Virus record (IMG/VR): IMGVR_UViG_3300018080_000001
Location: 106,100-170,099 of that record
Reading direction: 5' to 3' (one strand)
DNA from: a virus
Length of the DNA: 64,000 nt
The translations under genes and the position numbers were made by a program. Below are positions 57,520 to 64,000 of this stretch, one piece after another. How positions within the stretch are numbered: the first letter of the stretch is position 1; the number at the start of each line of letters is the position of its first letter. Under the pieces are notes generated by a model. That model saw only the letters and a program-made list of their open reading frames with translations. It was not told the DNA's origin and did no database searches.

Positions 57520-58158
57520 TTACTTGGCTGGAAAATAATCTTTTATAGTATTTTTCAAGATCTTATATAACTGATCTGATATATTAAATCGCTTTTTGTT
57601 ATATTCTAGGCTTTTGTCTATATCCCCGTCCTTCATTCTCTCTACAGCAGCTCGCCAATCACACAACATCTCCATCAAATCCACGAGATTCATTTCATCA
57701 ATTCCCGTAGTAAAATGTTCCGGATGATGTCTATTGCCGAGATAATGATGGACAAGGGCAACATTCATAAACTCTAAATTCTTATTATACTCTTCACCCC
57801 CGTACTCACTATTAGCCAGCTTCTTTGTGTACTCCGCGAATACAGATACTTCAGGTTGCGATAGTTTACTTTTATCGTGTCTAAGAGAACGGTGTAGTAT
57901 ATCGGTAATTAATATACTTAGTAAATTCTGTACACGATTTATATGTTCCCAAGTTTCTGCGTTTGTTGCTTTCTCTTCTATAGTTAGTTCCTTATCCGAT
58001 TCATCTTTAAATTCTTTTTTCTCTGCTTCATTCATATCGCTCTCCTCATAAATTTCGCCAAAGAAACCTTCGTAACACGGAGCATTATAACAAATAAGTT
58101 TCTTAGTGTATAAATCTTTTTCCGCTGTCATCTTTTTACATCGGGGACAATATTCCAT
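57520..58158 (-). CDS. Zinc ribbon fused to DUF5662 domain (212 aa)
   Basis: Residues 1-35 are a zinc ribbon ('MEYCPRCKKMTAEKDL', 'CYNAPCYEGF') like that of the gene at 15674. Residues ~65-205 fit DUF5662: 'HINRVQNLLSILITDILHRS', 'RHDKSKLSQPEVSVFAEYTK', 'LVHHYLGNRHHPEHF', 'LVDLMEMLCDWRAAVERM' and 'RFNISDQL'. The many conserved His/Asp suggest an HD-like metal-dependent hydrolase; the activity is not established. Common in large phages. Confidence 0.8.
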   Translation of the reverse strand: MEYCPRCKKMTAEKDLYTKKLICYNAPCYEGFFGEIYEESDMNEAEKKEFKDESDKELTIEEKATNAETWEHINRVQNLLSILITDILHRSLRHDKSKLSQPEVSVFAEYTKKLANSEYGGEEYNKNLEFMNVALVHHYLGNRHHPEHFTTGIDEMNLVDLMEMLCDWRAAVERMKDGDIDKSLEYNKKRFNISDQLYKILKNTIKDYFPAK

Positions 58159-58160
58159 TT

Positions 58161-58358
58161 TTATTCCTTTATACTTTTTAAAATTAAATTAGTGTGCATT
58201 TTAATTAAATGAACGTGCACGCCCATTGTTCTGGGTGATGCCTTTACACTAATTTTCAGCATACCGCTGTAATGTATATTATTATCCAAAAAATAAAAAT
58301 ATAATTTATGAAATTTATCTTTCATTTTCTCGTCTATATGTTTTCCCACGGGTATCAT
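58161..58358 (-). CDS. MKxLGK-family small protein (65 aa)
   Basis: Leader variant MIPVGK. Body 'KFHKLYFYFLDNNIHYSGML' then a His-rich strand ('MGVHVHLIKMHTNLILKSI'). Abuts the DUF5662 gene. Confidence 0.55.
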   Translation of the reverse strand: MIPVGKHIDEKMKDKFHKLYFYFLDNNIHYSGMLKISVKASPRTMGVHVHLIKMHTNLILKSIKE

Positions 58359-58380
58359 TTGATATAATTTCTAGTTTCTA

Positions 58381-58497
58381 TTAATTCACATACAAAATTA
58401 GACATTTCAAATATACGTAAAAATTATTTCTACTAATAAGCTCTCTATAAGACCACGCTGCACTAACAAGCTAAATTCTTTCACCCATCGGTTTCAT
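58381..58497 (-). pseudogene. MKxLGK-family member with early amber stop
   Basis: ATG at 58497 opens MKPMGERI, then TAG at 58471-58473, then an open in-frame remainder 'LVSAAWSYRELISRNNFYVY...' to TAA at 58381. A single base change inactivated it, unless an amber suppressor exists. It overlaps the 3' end of the next gene, as intact members do. Confidence 0.6.
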
Positions 58498-58690
58498 TAT
58501 TAATATTTCTCCGGACTACAGATTGAATAAGAATATCAAGCATAAAATCTAAGCTGTCAAAAGCTATACCATTGGGAGATTCTGTACAAAGTAAAAAAGA
58601 ATTAATCGTTTTCTTCAAATCCTGTCGCACGTGATAACTTGTAGGGTATAGAACCCTATCCCTGTATAATAATTTTCCTAAATATTTCAT
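58481..58690 (-). CDS. MKxLGK-family small protein, NET-ending subfamily (69 aa)
   Basis: MKYLGK; ends 'SLDFMLDILIQSVVRRNINN' then ETDG, parallel to the end of the gene at 58880. Confidence 0.6.
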   Translation of the reverse strand: MKYLGKLLYRDRVLYPTSYHVRQDLKKTINSFLLCTESPNGIAFDSLDFMLDILIQSVVRRNINNETDG

Positions 58691-58704
58691 CCTAAATAAC
58701 CAAT

Positions 58705-58896
58705 TTATAAAAAGTCAGATCTAATAAAGATTCTAATACTTTCGATATCATGTTTCATATATTCTATAGCCTTACGCACAGGATTCCATGCCCAATCATT
58801 AACAGTAAAAAGTAAATTATATTTAACAGAATTAGAAACATTTGCATAAGACATCATTTTTATATTGTCGTTAATATTTTTACCCTTGTGTTTCAT
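58705..58896 (-). CDS. MKxLGK-family small protein (63 aa)
   Basis: MKHKGK, then 'NINDNIKMMSYANVSNSVKY' and a C-terminus 'HDIESIRIFIRSDFL'. Overlaps the upstream gene by 17 bp. Confidence 0.6.
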   Translation of the reverse strand: MKHKGKNINDNIKMMSYANVSNSVKYNLLFTVNDWAWNPVRKAIEYMKHDIESIRIFIRSDFL

Positions 58897-59119
58897 TTCT
58901 TATACTCCGCAAAACAACAGTCCTAACCCATAAATCTAATATAGAATCTAACGAATTCATACTTGCACTCAAAACATAGTCATGATTTAAAATTCTTTGT
59001 GAAACATAAAGTCTTAATTTTTGATTAGCACACGAATTCACTACGTATGAAATCTTAATATTAAGATGGTCACTAGCACAAGTATTGTTGTTAATTATAT
59101 TTTTTCCGGAATTCTTCAT
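58880..59119 (-). CDS. MKxLGK-family small protein, NET-ending subfamily (79 aa)
   Basis: Start at 59119 (MKNSGKNIINN), overlapping the upstream stop (TAATG). 'SLDSILDLWVRTVVLRSIRN' then ETQG is the paralogue of the end of the gene at 58481. Confidence 0.6.
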   Translation of the reverse strand: MKNSGKNIINNNTCASDHLNIKISYVVNSCANQKLRLYVSQRILNHDYVLSASMNSLDSILDLWVRTVVLRSIRNETQG

Positions 59120-59316
59120 TATAAACCCGCGACTAAACATTCCTCCACAGAAGATATAACAATTTCTACAGGTAATTCAATAGAAAGTAACATTGCATGA
59201 TATACATAGTCACGAACAGAATAAATAGAAAACTTTACGTTAATACCTACGTTGGTCCATATAAAAGAGTTTTCTTCTTCTATTACATCAGATCTATAGT
59301 TTCCTAAGTACTTCAT
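59119..59316 (-). CDS. MKxLGK-family small protein (65 aa)
   Basis: MKYLGN; 'INVKFSIYSVRDYVYHAMLL' and 'SIELPVEIVISSVEECL'. The LP-(I/V)-E element recurs in the member at 61627. Confidence 0.6.
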   Translation of the reverse strand: MKYLGNYRSDVIEEENSFIWTNVGINVKFSIYSVRDYVYHAMLLSIELPVEIVISSVEECLVAGL

Positions 59317-59525
59317 TAAAATTTCCTCGTCTCTTGTGTATAGTTAGTTATTTGTTGTATAAAAAAAGAATAAACATTAGATATAAAAGTATTATTAGCA
59401 TTTAAAACTTCAAAAATATAAATACATAGGCGAGGATTACAAAAAGAATTATAGGCATGAACAAAAGACATGAGTTCAAAACTTTCTATCAGTTTAGATC
59501 TGACATTTTTACCCTGTAGTTTCAT
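59316..59525 (-). CDS. MKxLGK-family small protein (69 aa)
   Basis: MKLQGK; helical and aromatic body ('ESFELMSFVHAYNSFCNPRL'). 1-bp overlap with the next gene. Confidence 0.6.
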   Translation of the reverse strand: MKLQGKNVRSKLIESFELMSFVHAYNSFCNPRLCIYIFEVLNANNTFISNVYSFFIQQITNYTQETRKF

Positions 59526-59686
59526 GCTAGACCTGCTCTTAAATTAAGAAGTAACGGATTGCTAATATTGACATCAAAAGTATACTCAAGCCAAATCCAA
59601 CCCAGAGTAAGATACATGTTATTAAGTAAATCTACGTAATTCTGTTGTCTACAAAGTACTTCAATATTATTTCCTATGTATTTCAT
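59522..59686 (-). CDS. MKxLGK-family small protein (54 aa)
   Basis: ATG at 59686, TGA overlapping the next ATG. MKYIGNNIEVLCRQQNY, then an aromatic stretch ('LTLGWIWLEYTFDV'). Confidence 0.6.
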   Translation of the reverse strand: MKYIGNNIEVLCRQQNYVDLLNNMYLTLGWIWLEYTFDVNISNPLLLNLRAGLA

Positions 59687-60069
59687 TTAATACTGTGAAA
59701 AATATCTTCAACAGATTTTTTTGTGTTTTCTAATAACTCGTTCTTCTTTTTAAAATACGATGCAACATTATATCTGTTATTCCATAAGAATGCTTCATAT
59801 GTATAAAGACTATTACACATGCATCCAACTACATGATCCTCCGCAAAATGTATAACACCGACAGAACAGCTTCCAACATCTATACAAGCATCAGGATCAT
59901 CTTTGGCTCTTTTTTCAAGATCCTCTAATTCTCCGTCATCAAAATTAAATCCGCCATCTGACGAAAAATAAGTACGGCCACAAACACACGTCCAACGGCA
60001 TGATCCGTGACTACAAAACGCATCAACAAATTCATCACTGGGTTTTTTATCAGAATAGATAGGTAACAT
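59683..60069 (-). CDS. Cys-rich hypothetical protein (128 aa), not of the family
   Basis: 'FCSHGSCRWTCVCGRTYFSS' with six or more cysteines and an acidic middle ('NFDDGELEDLEKRAKDDPDA'), then 'GCMCNSLYTYEAFLWNNRYN'. Looks like an uncharacterised zinc protein recurrent in phages. No leader. Confidence 0.55.
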   Translation of the reverse strand: MLPIYSDKKPSDEFVDAFCSHGSCRWTCVCGRTYFSSDGGFNFDDGELEDLEKRAKDDPDACIDVGSCSVGVIHFAEDHVVGCMCNSLYTYEAFLWNNRYNVASYFKKKNELLENTKKSVEDIFHSIK

Positions 60070-60102
60070 CGTTTGACCTTTCTTTACACGTTATATACGC
60101 AT

Positions 60103-60285
60103 TTAATTTAGCATAGAATTTTTTATCACAAAATCTACATTAAAAAAATATACTTCGGTAATCAAGCAATCTACTTCACCCCAGACTTCAAATTCACACA
60201 GTACATCGTTATGAAATAGATTACTTACACGGCCTATATACTCATATGCCACTGCTTTTACTACGTTATTTCCCAGGGTTTTCAT
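60103..60285 (-). CDS. MKxLGK-family small protein (60 aa)
   Basis: MKTLGN; 'VVKAVAYEYIGRVSNLFHND' and 'VWGEVDCLITEVYFFNVDFV'. Stands alone between two non-family genes. Confidence 0.6.
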   Translation of the reverse strand: MKTLGNNVVKAVAYEYIGRVSNLFHNDVLCEFEVWGEVDCLITEVYFFNVDFVIKNSMLN

Positions 60286-60316
60286 CCTGATTTCATTATA
60301 TTCTTATCTATATTAT

Positions 60317-61036
60317 TTAATCTATCCGCAACAAACTTTCCAATTCATCAATTTCTTCTCGTGTCATACCTCCCGGATTTTCTTTACTCTTCTCTCCTTT
60401 TGCAGACTCTTTAAATAGTTCTAAAATCCTAATCCTATAATCATCACCCCTGTCCGTCCAATCATTAAATAATTTTATTGCCTCAGCCGGTCTCATAAAA
60501 TAACCTTTTCTCGTATACTTGCAACAGCGGAGAAGAGAACTAATAGGGCAATGTATATTCTTTAAACGTAAAATCTTTTTCCTTTCATCTGCTTCAAATT
60601 GCTCATCTACCAAAACTTCCGTAGAAGATATAATCGCAGCCCTAGCAATAGTAAAATCAAAATTATCTAGTATCTCTTCCACAGAACCAAGAGTAACTAC
60701 ACTCCCTTCAGTAACAGGTTTAATAATCTGAGGAATTGGAAGATAGTCTAACTGATCTTTTTTATCTTCTTTAGGTTGTAAGGTTATAGATACTTTATTT
60801 TCATGTCGTTTTTCAAAACCCATAGACGTTAAAGCTTTAAAAACTTTTTCTGAAGCTCCTTCAGTCCTGGGGAATATATCTACGTCACCAGCAAGGACTA
60901 GTCTTTGCATAGGAAGCGGAGATGCACAATATCTTGCGTAACCTCCACAAATAACAGCATTTGATTCCTGACAAATTTTGAAAAAATCTTTTATTTCGTA
61001 AAAACCTCTTTTTAATTCTATTGTTTTATAACTCAT
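60317..61036 (-). CDS. Nucleotidyltransferase (239 aa)
   Basis: Start at 61036 (MSYKTIELKRG) after AGGT. 'AVICGGYARYCAS' and 'LAGDVDIFPRT' are the GG and DxD motifs of the DNA polymerase beta-like nucleotidyltransferase fold, as in poly(A)/CCA-adding enzymes and related phage proteins. A C-terminal helical part includes 'CKYTRKGYFMRPAEAIKLFN'. It sits next to a tRNA-like element, so tRNA 3'-end addition is an attractive but unproven role. Confidence 0.7.
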   Translation of the reverse strand: MSYKTIELKRGFYEIKDFFKICQESNAVICGGYARYCASPLPMQRLVLAGDVDIFPRTEGASEKVFKALTSMGFEKRHENKVSITLQPKEDKKDQLDYLPIPQIIKPVTEGSVVTLGSVEEILDNFDFTIARAAIISSTEVLVDEQFEADERKKILRLKNIHCPISSLLRCCKYTRKGYFMRPAEAIKLFNDWTDRGDDYRIRILELFKESAKGEKSKENPGGMTREEIDELESLLRID

Positions 61037-61070
61037 TTTAATACCTATCTTTATTTGCTTAAACAAAATA

Positions 61071-61138
61071 GGGCTACCGGATTTATCGAAGATCCTACAC
61101 TGGTGATGAGGTGTATCAGCAAAATGCTGAGATAGCCC
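61071..61138 (-). ncRNA. tRNA-like cloverleaf, possibly a reduced tRNA
   Basis: On the minus strand GGGCTAT/GTAGCCC close a 7-bp stem (one G-U). Inside are a D-like arm CAGC-ATTTT-GCTG, a central arm TACAC-(10 nt including CTCATCA)-GTGTA, and a T-like arm GGATC-TTCGATA-AATCC. The total of 68 nt is short for a tRNA: the variable loop is missing and the central loop is 10 nt. Anticodon CAT is possible. CCA not encoded. Confidence 0.45.
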
Positions 61139-61384
61139 TTGTGATCGTGAATCCTACTCATACCCAATTGGAATAAAGATATTTGTTTTTATAGGATAGA
61201 ACTTCTAGAGACACTGAAGTTTTCACTGAACAAAAAACCCAATCACCAGGAATATAATGGTGAAATTTTAGACACGAGACAGTGCTAGACTGCCTGTTGT
61301 ATGGTATGTTGTTCATTCAGCACTCCAAAAATCCTAAGACACCATTGTCCCACAATCACATAGATAAATTACTTTTGGTTATTA
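61139..61384. other. Non-coding, hairpin-rich stretch
   Basis: No plausible gene. Inverted repeats include AACTTC...GAAGTT (near 61205), CACC...GGTG (near 61240) and TAGGAT/ATCCTA pairing ~61335 with ~61198, which would enclose the region on the minus strand. It may belong to one transcript with the tRNA-like element downstream. Confidence 0.35.
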
Positions 61385-61630
61385 TTAGGTTTTTGTTCTA
61401 AACGAAGAAATATCTTCATATATAAAATAGTATAGCATATTTAATGTATGATCCGGTATGATATTCATATCTATGAAGTTTTTAATAGACCAATATATTC
61501 TTGCTCCAATTCCCTCTTGAACCTGCGAATAAAAGACATCTTGATAGGCTAGCCAATCAGTATACTTACGCAAACACATCGGAGATTTATGATGCTTTTC
61601 AGCTCTAACTGATTTTCCTAATGTTTTCAT
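61385..61630 (-). CDS. MKxLGK-family small protein, FIYED subfamily (81 aa)
   Basis: Start at 61630 (MKTLGKSVRAEKHHK). 'RKYTDWLAYQDVFYSQVQEG' and the end 'LNMLYYFIYEDISSF', which shares FIYED with the gene at 49153. Confidence 0.6.
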   Translation of the reverse strand: MKTLGKSVRAEKHHKSPMCLRKYTDWLAYQDVFYSQVQEGIGARIYWSIKNFIDMNIIPDHTLNMLYYFIYEDISSFRTKT

Positions 61631-61857
61631 AATAAACTCCATCTTAACCAGACTTCAATTGGCAATTTCACATGCACATAAACAGCGCCTTTAACAGAAT
61701 TATCGTTTTCAATTCTAAAAGGTTGAAAAGTCATTTGTACATATACATAAAATTTAGGAACGGTTCCGACTTTATTAAAATTAGGTAAAGCCCAAGATTC
61801 CTTCAAACGTGCCTGAAATGCAAATATAGAAATAGCTTTGTTGCCTATGATTTTCAT
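61627..61857 (-). CDS. MKxLGK-family small protein (76 aa)
   Basis: MKIIGN; 'FQARLKESWALPNFNKVGTV' and 'GAVYVHVKLPIEVWLRWSL'. ATGA overlap on both sides. Confidence 0.6.
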   Translation of the reverse strand: MKIIGNKAISIFAFQARLKESWALPNFNKVGTVPKFYVYVQMTFQPFRIENDNSVKGAVYVHVKLPIEVWLRWSLL

Positions 61858-62069
61858 TCTAATTTTTCCTTTATTGAAACTCTAACTAGAACTCTAAGTA
61901 AATCCATAATTAAAAACCTGATTGAACCACTAACTGAACCCCAAAATGAGCCCCAAAGTGAAATTGAAGTACTAAGTGAATAACTAACTGAATAATTAAA
62001 TAGTCTCTCGACTAAATCTCCAACTAACTTTACAACTAAATTGCTAACTGGTTTTCCTAATGTTTTCAT
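61854..62069 (-). CDS. MKxLGK-family degenerate tetrapeptide-repeat protein (71 aa)
   Basis: MKTLGKPV, then 'SNLVVKLVGDLVERLFNYSV' and 'SLWGSFWGSVSGSIRFLI': the 4-residue rhythm is kept but Ser-Val is often replaced by Leu-Val, Phe or Ile, so it is an older copy. Confidence 0.65.
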   Translation of the reverse strand: MKTLGKPVSNLVVKLVGDLVERLFNYSVSYSLSTSISLWGSFWGSVSGSIRFLIMDLLRVLVRVSIKEKLE

Positions 62070-62308
62070 TTTATAGACCTAATTGAAATCCAAACTGAAG
62101 TTCTAACTGAATTCCTAACTGAATTACTAACTAAAACCCAAACTGAATTCCTAACTAAATTACTAACTAAATGCCTAATTGAATTACCAACTAAAGACCT
62201 AATTGAATTACCAACTAAAGACCTAATTGAAGTACTATCGGAAATAATAATGTAAGCATTAATAGAATCATCAACTAAACCCGCAACACTCTTACCTATA
62301 GCTTTCAT
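62066..62308 (-). CDS. MKxLGK-family tetrapeptide-repeat protein (80 aa)
   Basis: MKAIGKSV; a non-repeat start ('AGLVDDSINAYIIISDSTSI') then ~12 units with an 8-residue duplication ('RSLVGNSIRSLVGNSIR'). Confidence 0.65.
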   Translation of the reverse strand: MKAIGKSVAGLVDDSINAYIIISDSTSIRSLVGNSIRSLVGNSIRHLVSNLVRNSVWVLVSNSVRNSVRTSVWISIRSIK

Positions 62309-62469
62309 TGTTCTATACTTTCTTTAACTAAAGCCCAAACTGAATTCCTAACTAAATCAATAACTGAATAACTAACTGAATATCTAACTGAATATCTAAC
62401 TGAATATCTAACTGAATCCCAAACTGAATCACTAACTGAATATCCAACACTTTTACCTATAATTTTCAT
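62305..62469 (-). CDS. MKxLGK-family tetrapeptide-repeat protein (54 aa)
   Basis: MKIIGKSV followed by ~11 units ('YSVSDSVWDSVRYSVRYSVR') ending KESIEQ, a C-terminus shared with the genes at 62466 and 62651. ATG at 62469. Confidence 0.7.
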   Translation of the reverse strand: MKIIGKSVGYSVSDSVWDSVRYSVRYSVRYSVSYSVIDLVRNSVWALVKESIEQ

Positions 62470-62654
62470 TGTTCTGTAATTTCTTTAATTGAATGGATAA
62501 TTAAATTCCAAACTGCATTACTAAGTGAATTCCATACTGAACCTCTAACTGAATTACTACGTAAATACTCAACTGAAACCCCGACTGAATACCTAGCTGA
62601 AGCACTAACCGCGTACCCAACTAAAACCTTAACACTCGTACCTGTAGCTTTCAT
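62466..62654 (-). CDS. MKxLGK-family degenerate repeat protein (62 aa)
   Basis: MKATGTSV, then drifted units ('VSASARYSVGVSVEYLRSNS'), ending 'IKEITEQ'. Confidence 0.65.
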   Translation of the reverse strand: MKATGTSVKVLVGYAVSASARYSVGVSVEYLRSNSVRGSVWNSLSNAVWNLIIHSIKEITEQ

Positions 62655-62899
62655 TGTTCTATGCTTTCTTTAATTGAATTATAAAATAAAGCCCTAACTG
62701 AATTCCAAACTGAATTCCTAACTGAATTCCAAACTGAATTCCAAACTGAATACAAAACTGAATTATTAACTGAATTCCAAACTGAATCACTAACTAAAGG
62801 CCTAACTAAAGGCCTAACTGAATTCCTAACTGAATACAAAACTGAATCCCAAACTGGATTACTAACTGAAGCTTTAACAGATTCTCCTAATATTTTCAT
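62651..62899 (-). CDS. MKxLGK-family tetrapeptide-repeat protein (82 aa)
   Basis: MKILGESVKAS start identical over 20 residues to the gene at 51248. ~17 units ('NSVLYSVWNSVWNSVRNSVW'), ending KESIEQ. First gene transcribed in the whole array. Confidence 0.7.
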   Translation of the reverse strand: MKILGESVKASVSNPVWDSVLYSVRNSVRPLVRPLVSDSVWNSVNNSVLYSVWNSVWNSVRNSVWNSVRALFYNSIKESIEQ

Positions 62900-63022
62900 T
62901 TTATACTCCTAATATACGCAGTCTAATTTATAACACTTCAATAAACGAAGTATTTTATACTCTGTATACTCTCAGTCTAATTTACTGTATTGATTTTATA
63001 TAAAAGAAAGGACTAAAACTTA
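62900..63022 (-). promoter_or_regulatory. Leader of the repeat-protein array with duplicated sequence
   Basis: The block 'AAATTAGACTG...GTATA...GAGTATAAAAT' occurs twice in tandem before the first ATG; the second copy reads into ATG, the first has ATA at the same place. Either a duplicated promoter/leader or the stump of a lost first gene. No perfect -35/-10 pair is visible. Confidence 0.35.
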
Positions 63023-63583
63023 TTAGGTACCAGTTGGGAAAATCTCTCCGGTGATATGCGCGTCCATAAGATGTCCGGCACCAGCTGTAGTATCTGCCGT
63101 AGTGCATTTTACATACAAAGTAGAATCTGCACCAATCGGGTCTAGAAGACCCGTGACAGATACACCGAAAGTATCATTTAAGTCTTTCATGTTGGTTACG
63201 GTGGTAGCCGTGAGAATCTGTGTACCACCGGCTGAAGTTCCTACTGTAATTTGTGCATCGCCTGTAGCACCGGCACCGCCCACAGCCTCAAGGTGAAACT
63301 CAATATACGTGGGTTTAAACTGATTGCCAGAGCTACCGCCAATGGCCGTGGACTGCTCGTCATTCAGAGTGTCAATAGCCACGGCGGACACCAAAACAAT
63401 CTCCTCCTTGGCCAACTCTGCGGTAGCAGACGCCACATCTGCATGGTCTGAACCACTACCTGTTCTGTGTGTATCCCCCAGTACTACATTGGCGTGGTCT
63501 GTACCATCGCTAGACCTGTGTGTGGTAAGCGCTACGGCCTCCGTACTGTCCACTACTTTTGTTGGACTAAACCTGATTGCCAT
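63023..63583 (-). CDS. Probable virion protein (186 aa)
   Basis: AAGGAGAGAAC precedes the ATG. First half has two 'DHANVVLGDTHRTGSGSDHA'-type turns common in fibre proteins. From ~residue 65, 'SAVAIDTLNDEQSTAIGG' to 'DSTLYVKCTTADTTAGAGHL' is a beta-rich domain shared with the gene to the right. GC-rich like other structural genes here. Likely a particle decoration protein. Confidence 0.65.
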   Translation of the reverse strand: MAIRFSPTKVVDSTEAVALTTHRSSDGTDHANVVLGDTHRTGSGSDHADVASATAELAKEEIVLVSAVAIDTLNDEQSTAIGGSSGNQFKPTYIEFHLEAVGGAGATGDAQITVGTSAGGTQILTATTVTNMKDLNDTFGVSVTGLLDPIGADSTLYVKCTTADTTAGAGHLMDAHITGEIFPTGT

Positions 63584-63632
63584 TCTGTTCTCTCCTTGTT
63601 AAACCCTCTCCCCAGAGGTTTTTGTTCTTTTA

Positions 63633-64000
63633 CTAGGTACCTGACACCACAATCTCACCGACGATATAAAAATCGGCAAGATGTCCGGCACCCGCTGTGG
63701 TATCTGCCGTGGTGCATTTTACATACAAAGTGGAATCCGCTGTAATTTGATCAGTCAAACCGGAAATAACAATCTCAAAGTGATCATTGAGATCCTTAAA
63801 CCCTGTAAGAGGTGTAGCCGGAAGAATCTGTGTACCACCGGCAGATGTTCCTACTGTAATCTGCGCATCACCCGTTGCAGCAACTCCACCCACGGCTTCC
63901 AGATGTCCAACGATCTTGGACGGCACGTACTCATTTGCAGCACTTCCACCAATAGCTGTAGATTGCTCGTCATTCAGGGTATCGATAGCAACGGCAGCGA
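63633..64000 (-). CDS. Probable virion protein, 5' end outside the window
   Basis: The frame is open to the right edge and matches the preceding gene in register from 'AVAIDTLNDEQSTAIGGSA' through 'DAQITVGTSAGGTQIL' to 'STLYVKCTTADTTAGAGHLA', so the Met near 63926 is internal, not the start. Tandem paralogue of the gene at 63023. Confidence 0.7.
   Translation of the reverse strand, partial: AAVAIDTLNDEQSTAIGGSAANEYVPSKIVGHLEAVGGVAATGDAQITVGTSAGGTQILPATPLTGFKDLNDHFEIVISGLTDQITADSTLYVKCTTADTTAGAGHLADFYIVGEIVVSGT

Larger units (their letters stand above)
61854..62899 (-). repeat. 12-bp DNA repeat array, right cluster
   Basis: Same 12-bp coding unit as the central cluster, with aactgaattcc/aactgaatccc and variants on the plus strand, more degenerate toward the left (lower coordinates). 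Confidence 0.75.

Overview
The window reads as part of the genome of a large AT-rich tailed bacteriophage (or a prophage or phage-plasmid of that type). A large terminase subunit, long fibre and tailspike genes, many short tightly packed genes of unknown function, and a tRNA gene support this. Apart from two genes near 4.2-4.7 kb, everything convincing is on the minus strand. Start contexts (AGGAG-like ribosome sites) and sigma70-like promoters (TTGACA/TATAAT) point to a bacterial host that I cannot name.

Layout, left to right. 1-12.3 kb: fibre and other probable virion genes (paralogous genes at 1-2.9 kb, a 1092-residue fibre with tandem repeats), a KTSC-domain protein, a coiled-coil membrane protein and a phosphopantetheine-adenylyltransferase-like enzyme. 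12.3-17.6 kb: large terminase, small genes and a possible small terminase. 17.6-18.0 kb: a non-coding stretch with a polypyrimidine tract and four hairpins. 18.0-21.4 kb: a compact cassette of an isoprenoid-synthase-like protein, a membrane histidine kinase and small proteins, reminiscent of a prenylated-peptide signalling system. 21.4-24.1 kb: small genes. 24.1-33.4 kb: five paralogous beta-helix tailspike-like genes with recombined small membrane genes between them. 33.5-47.4 kb: small accessory genes, including DUF262, DUF4304, an HTH regulator and a TopoVI-A/Spo11-like Toprim protein, plus tRNA-Leu(UAA) and two GC-rich structured non-coding RNAs.

47.5-62.9 kb is the most striking part. 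About 40 small genes (31-98 codons), mostly end-to-end with ATGA or TAATG overlaps, begin with variants of one short leader, Met-Lys-x-Leu/Ile-Gly-Lys, followed by unrelated or subfamily-specific bodies. About fourteen have bodies made of a tetrapeptide repeat (Ser-Val-Trp/Arg-Asn/Asp), encoded by a 12-bp DNA repeat. At least three decayed members are visible. Interspersed are two DUF6745-like genes, a DNA methyltransferase, a SLOG/DUF2493 protein, a DUF5662 protein, a nucleotidyltransferase and further tRNA-like elements. The window ends in two paralogous probable virion genes.

A shared strong promoter sequence (ATATTGACAGC with a -10 box 16-17 bp further on) precedes the plus-strand genes, one structured RNA and several minus-strand small-gene blocks, so these are probably co-regulated, perhaps early. 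All functional statements come from reading motifs by eye; no database search was run.
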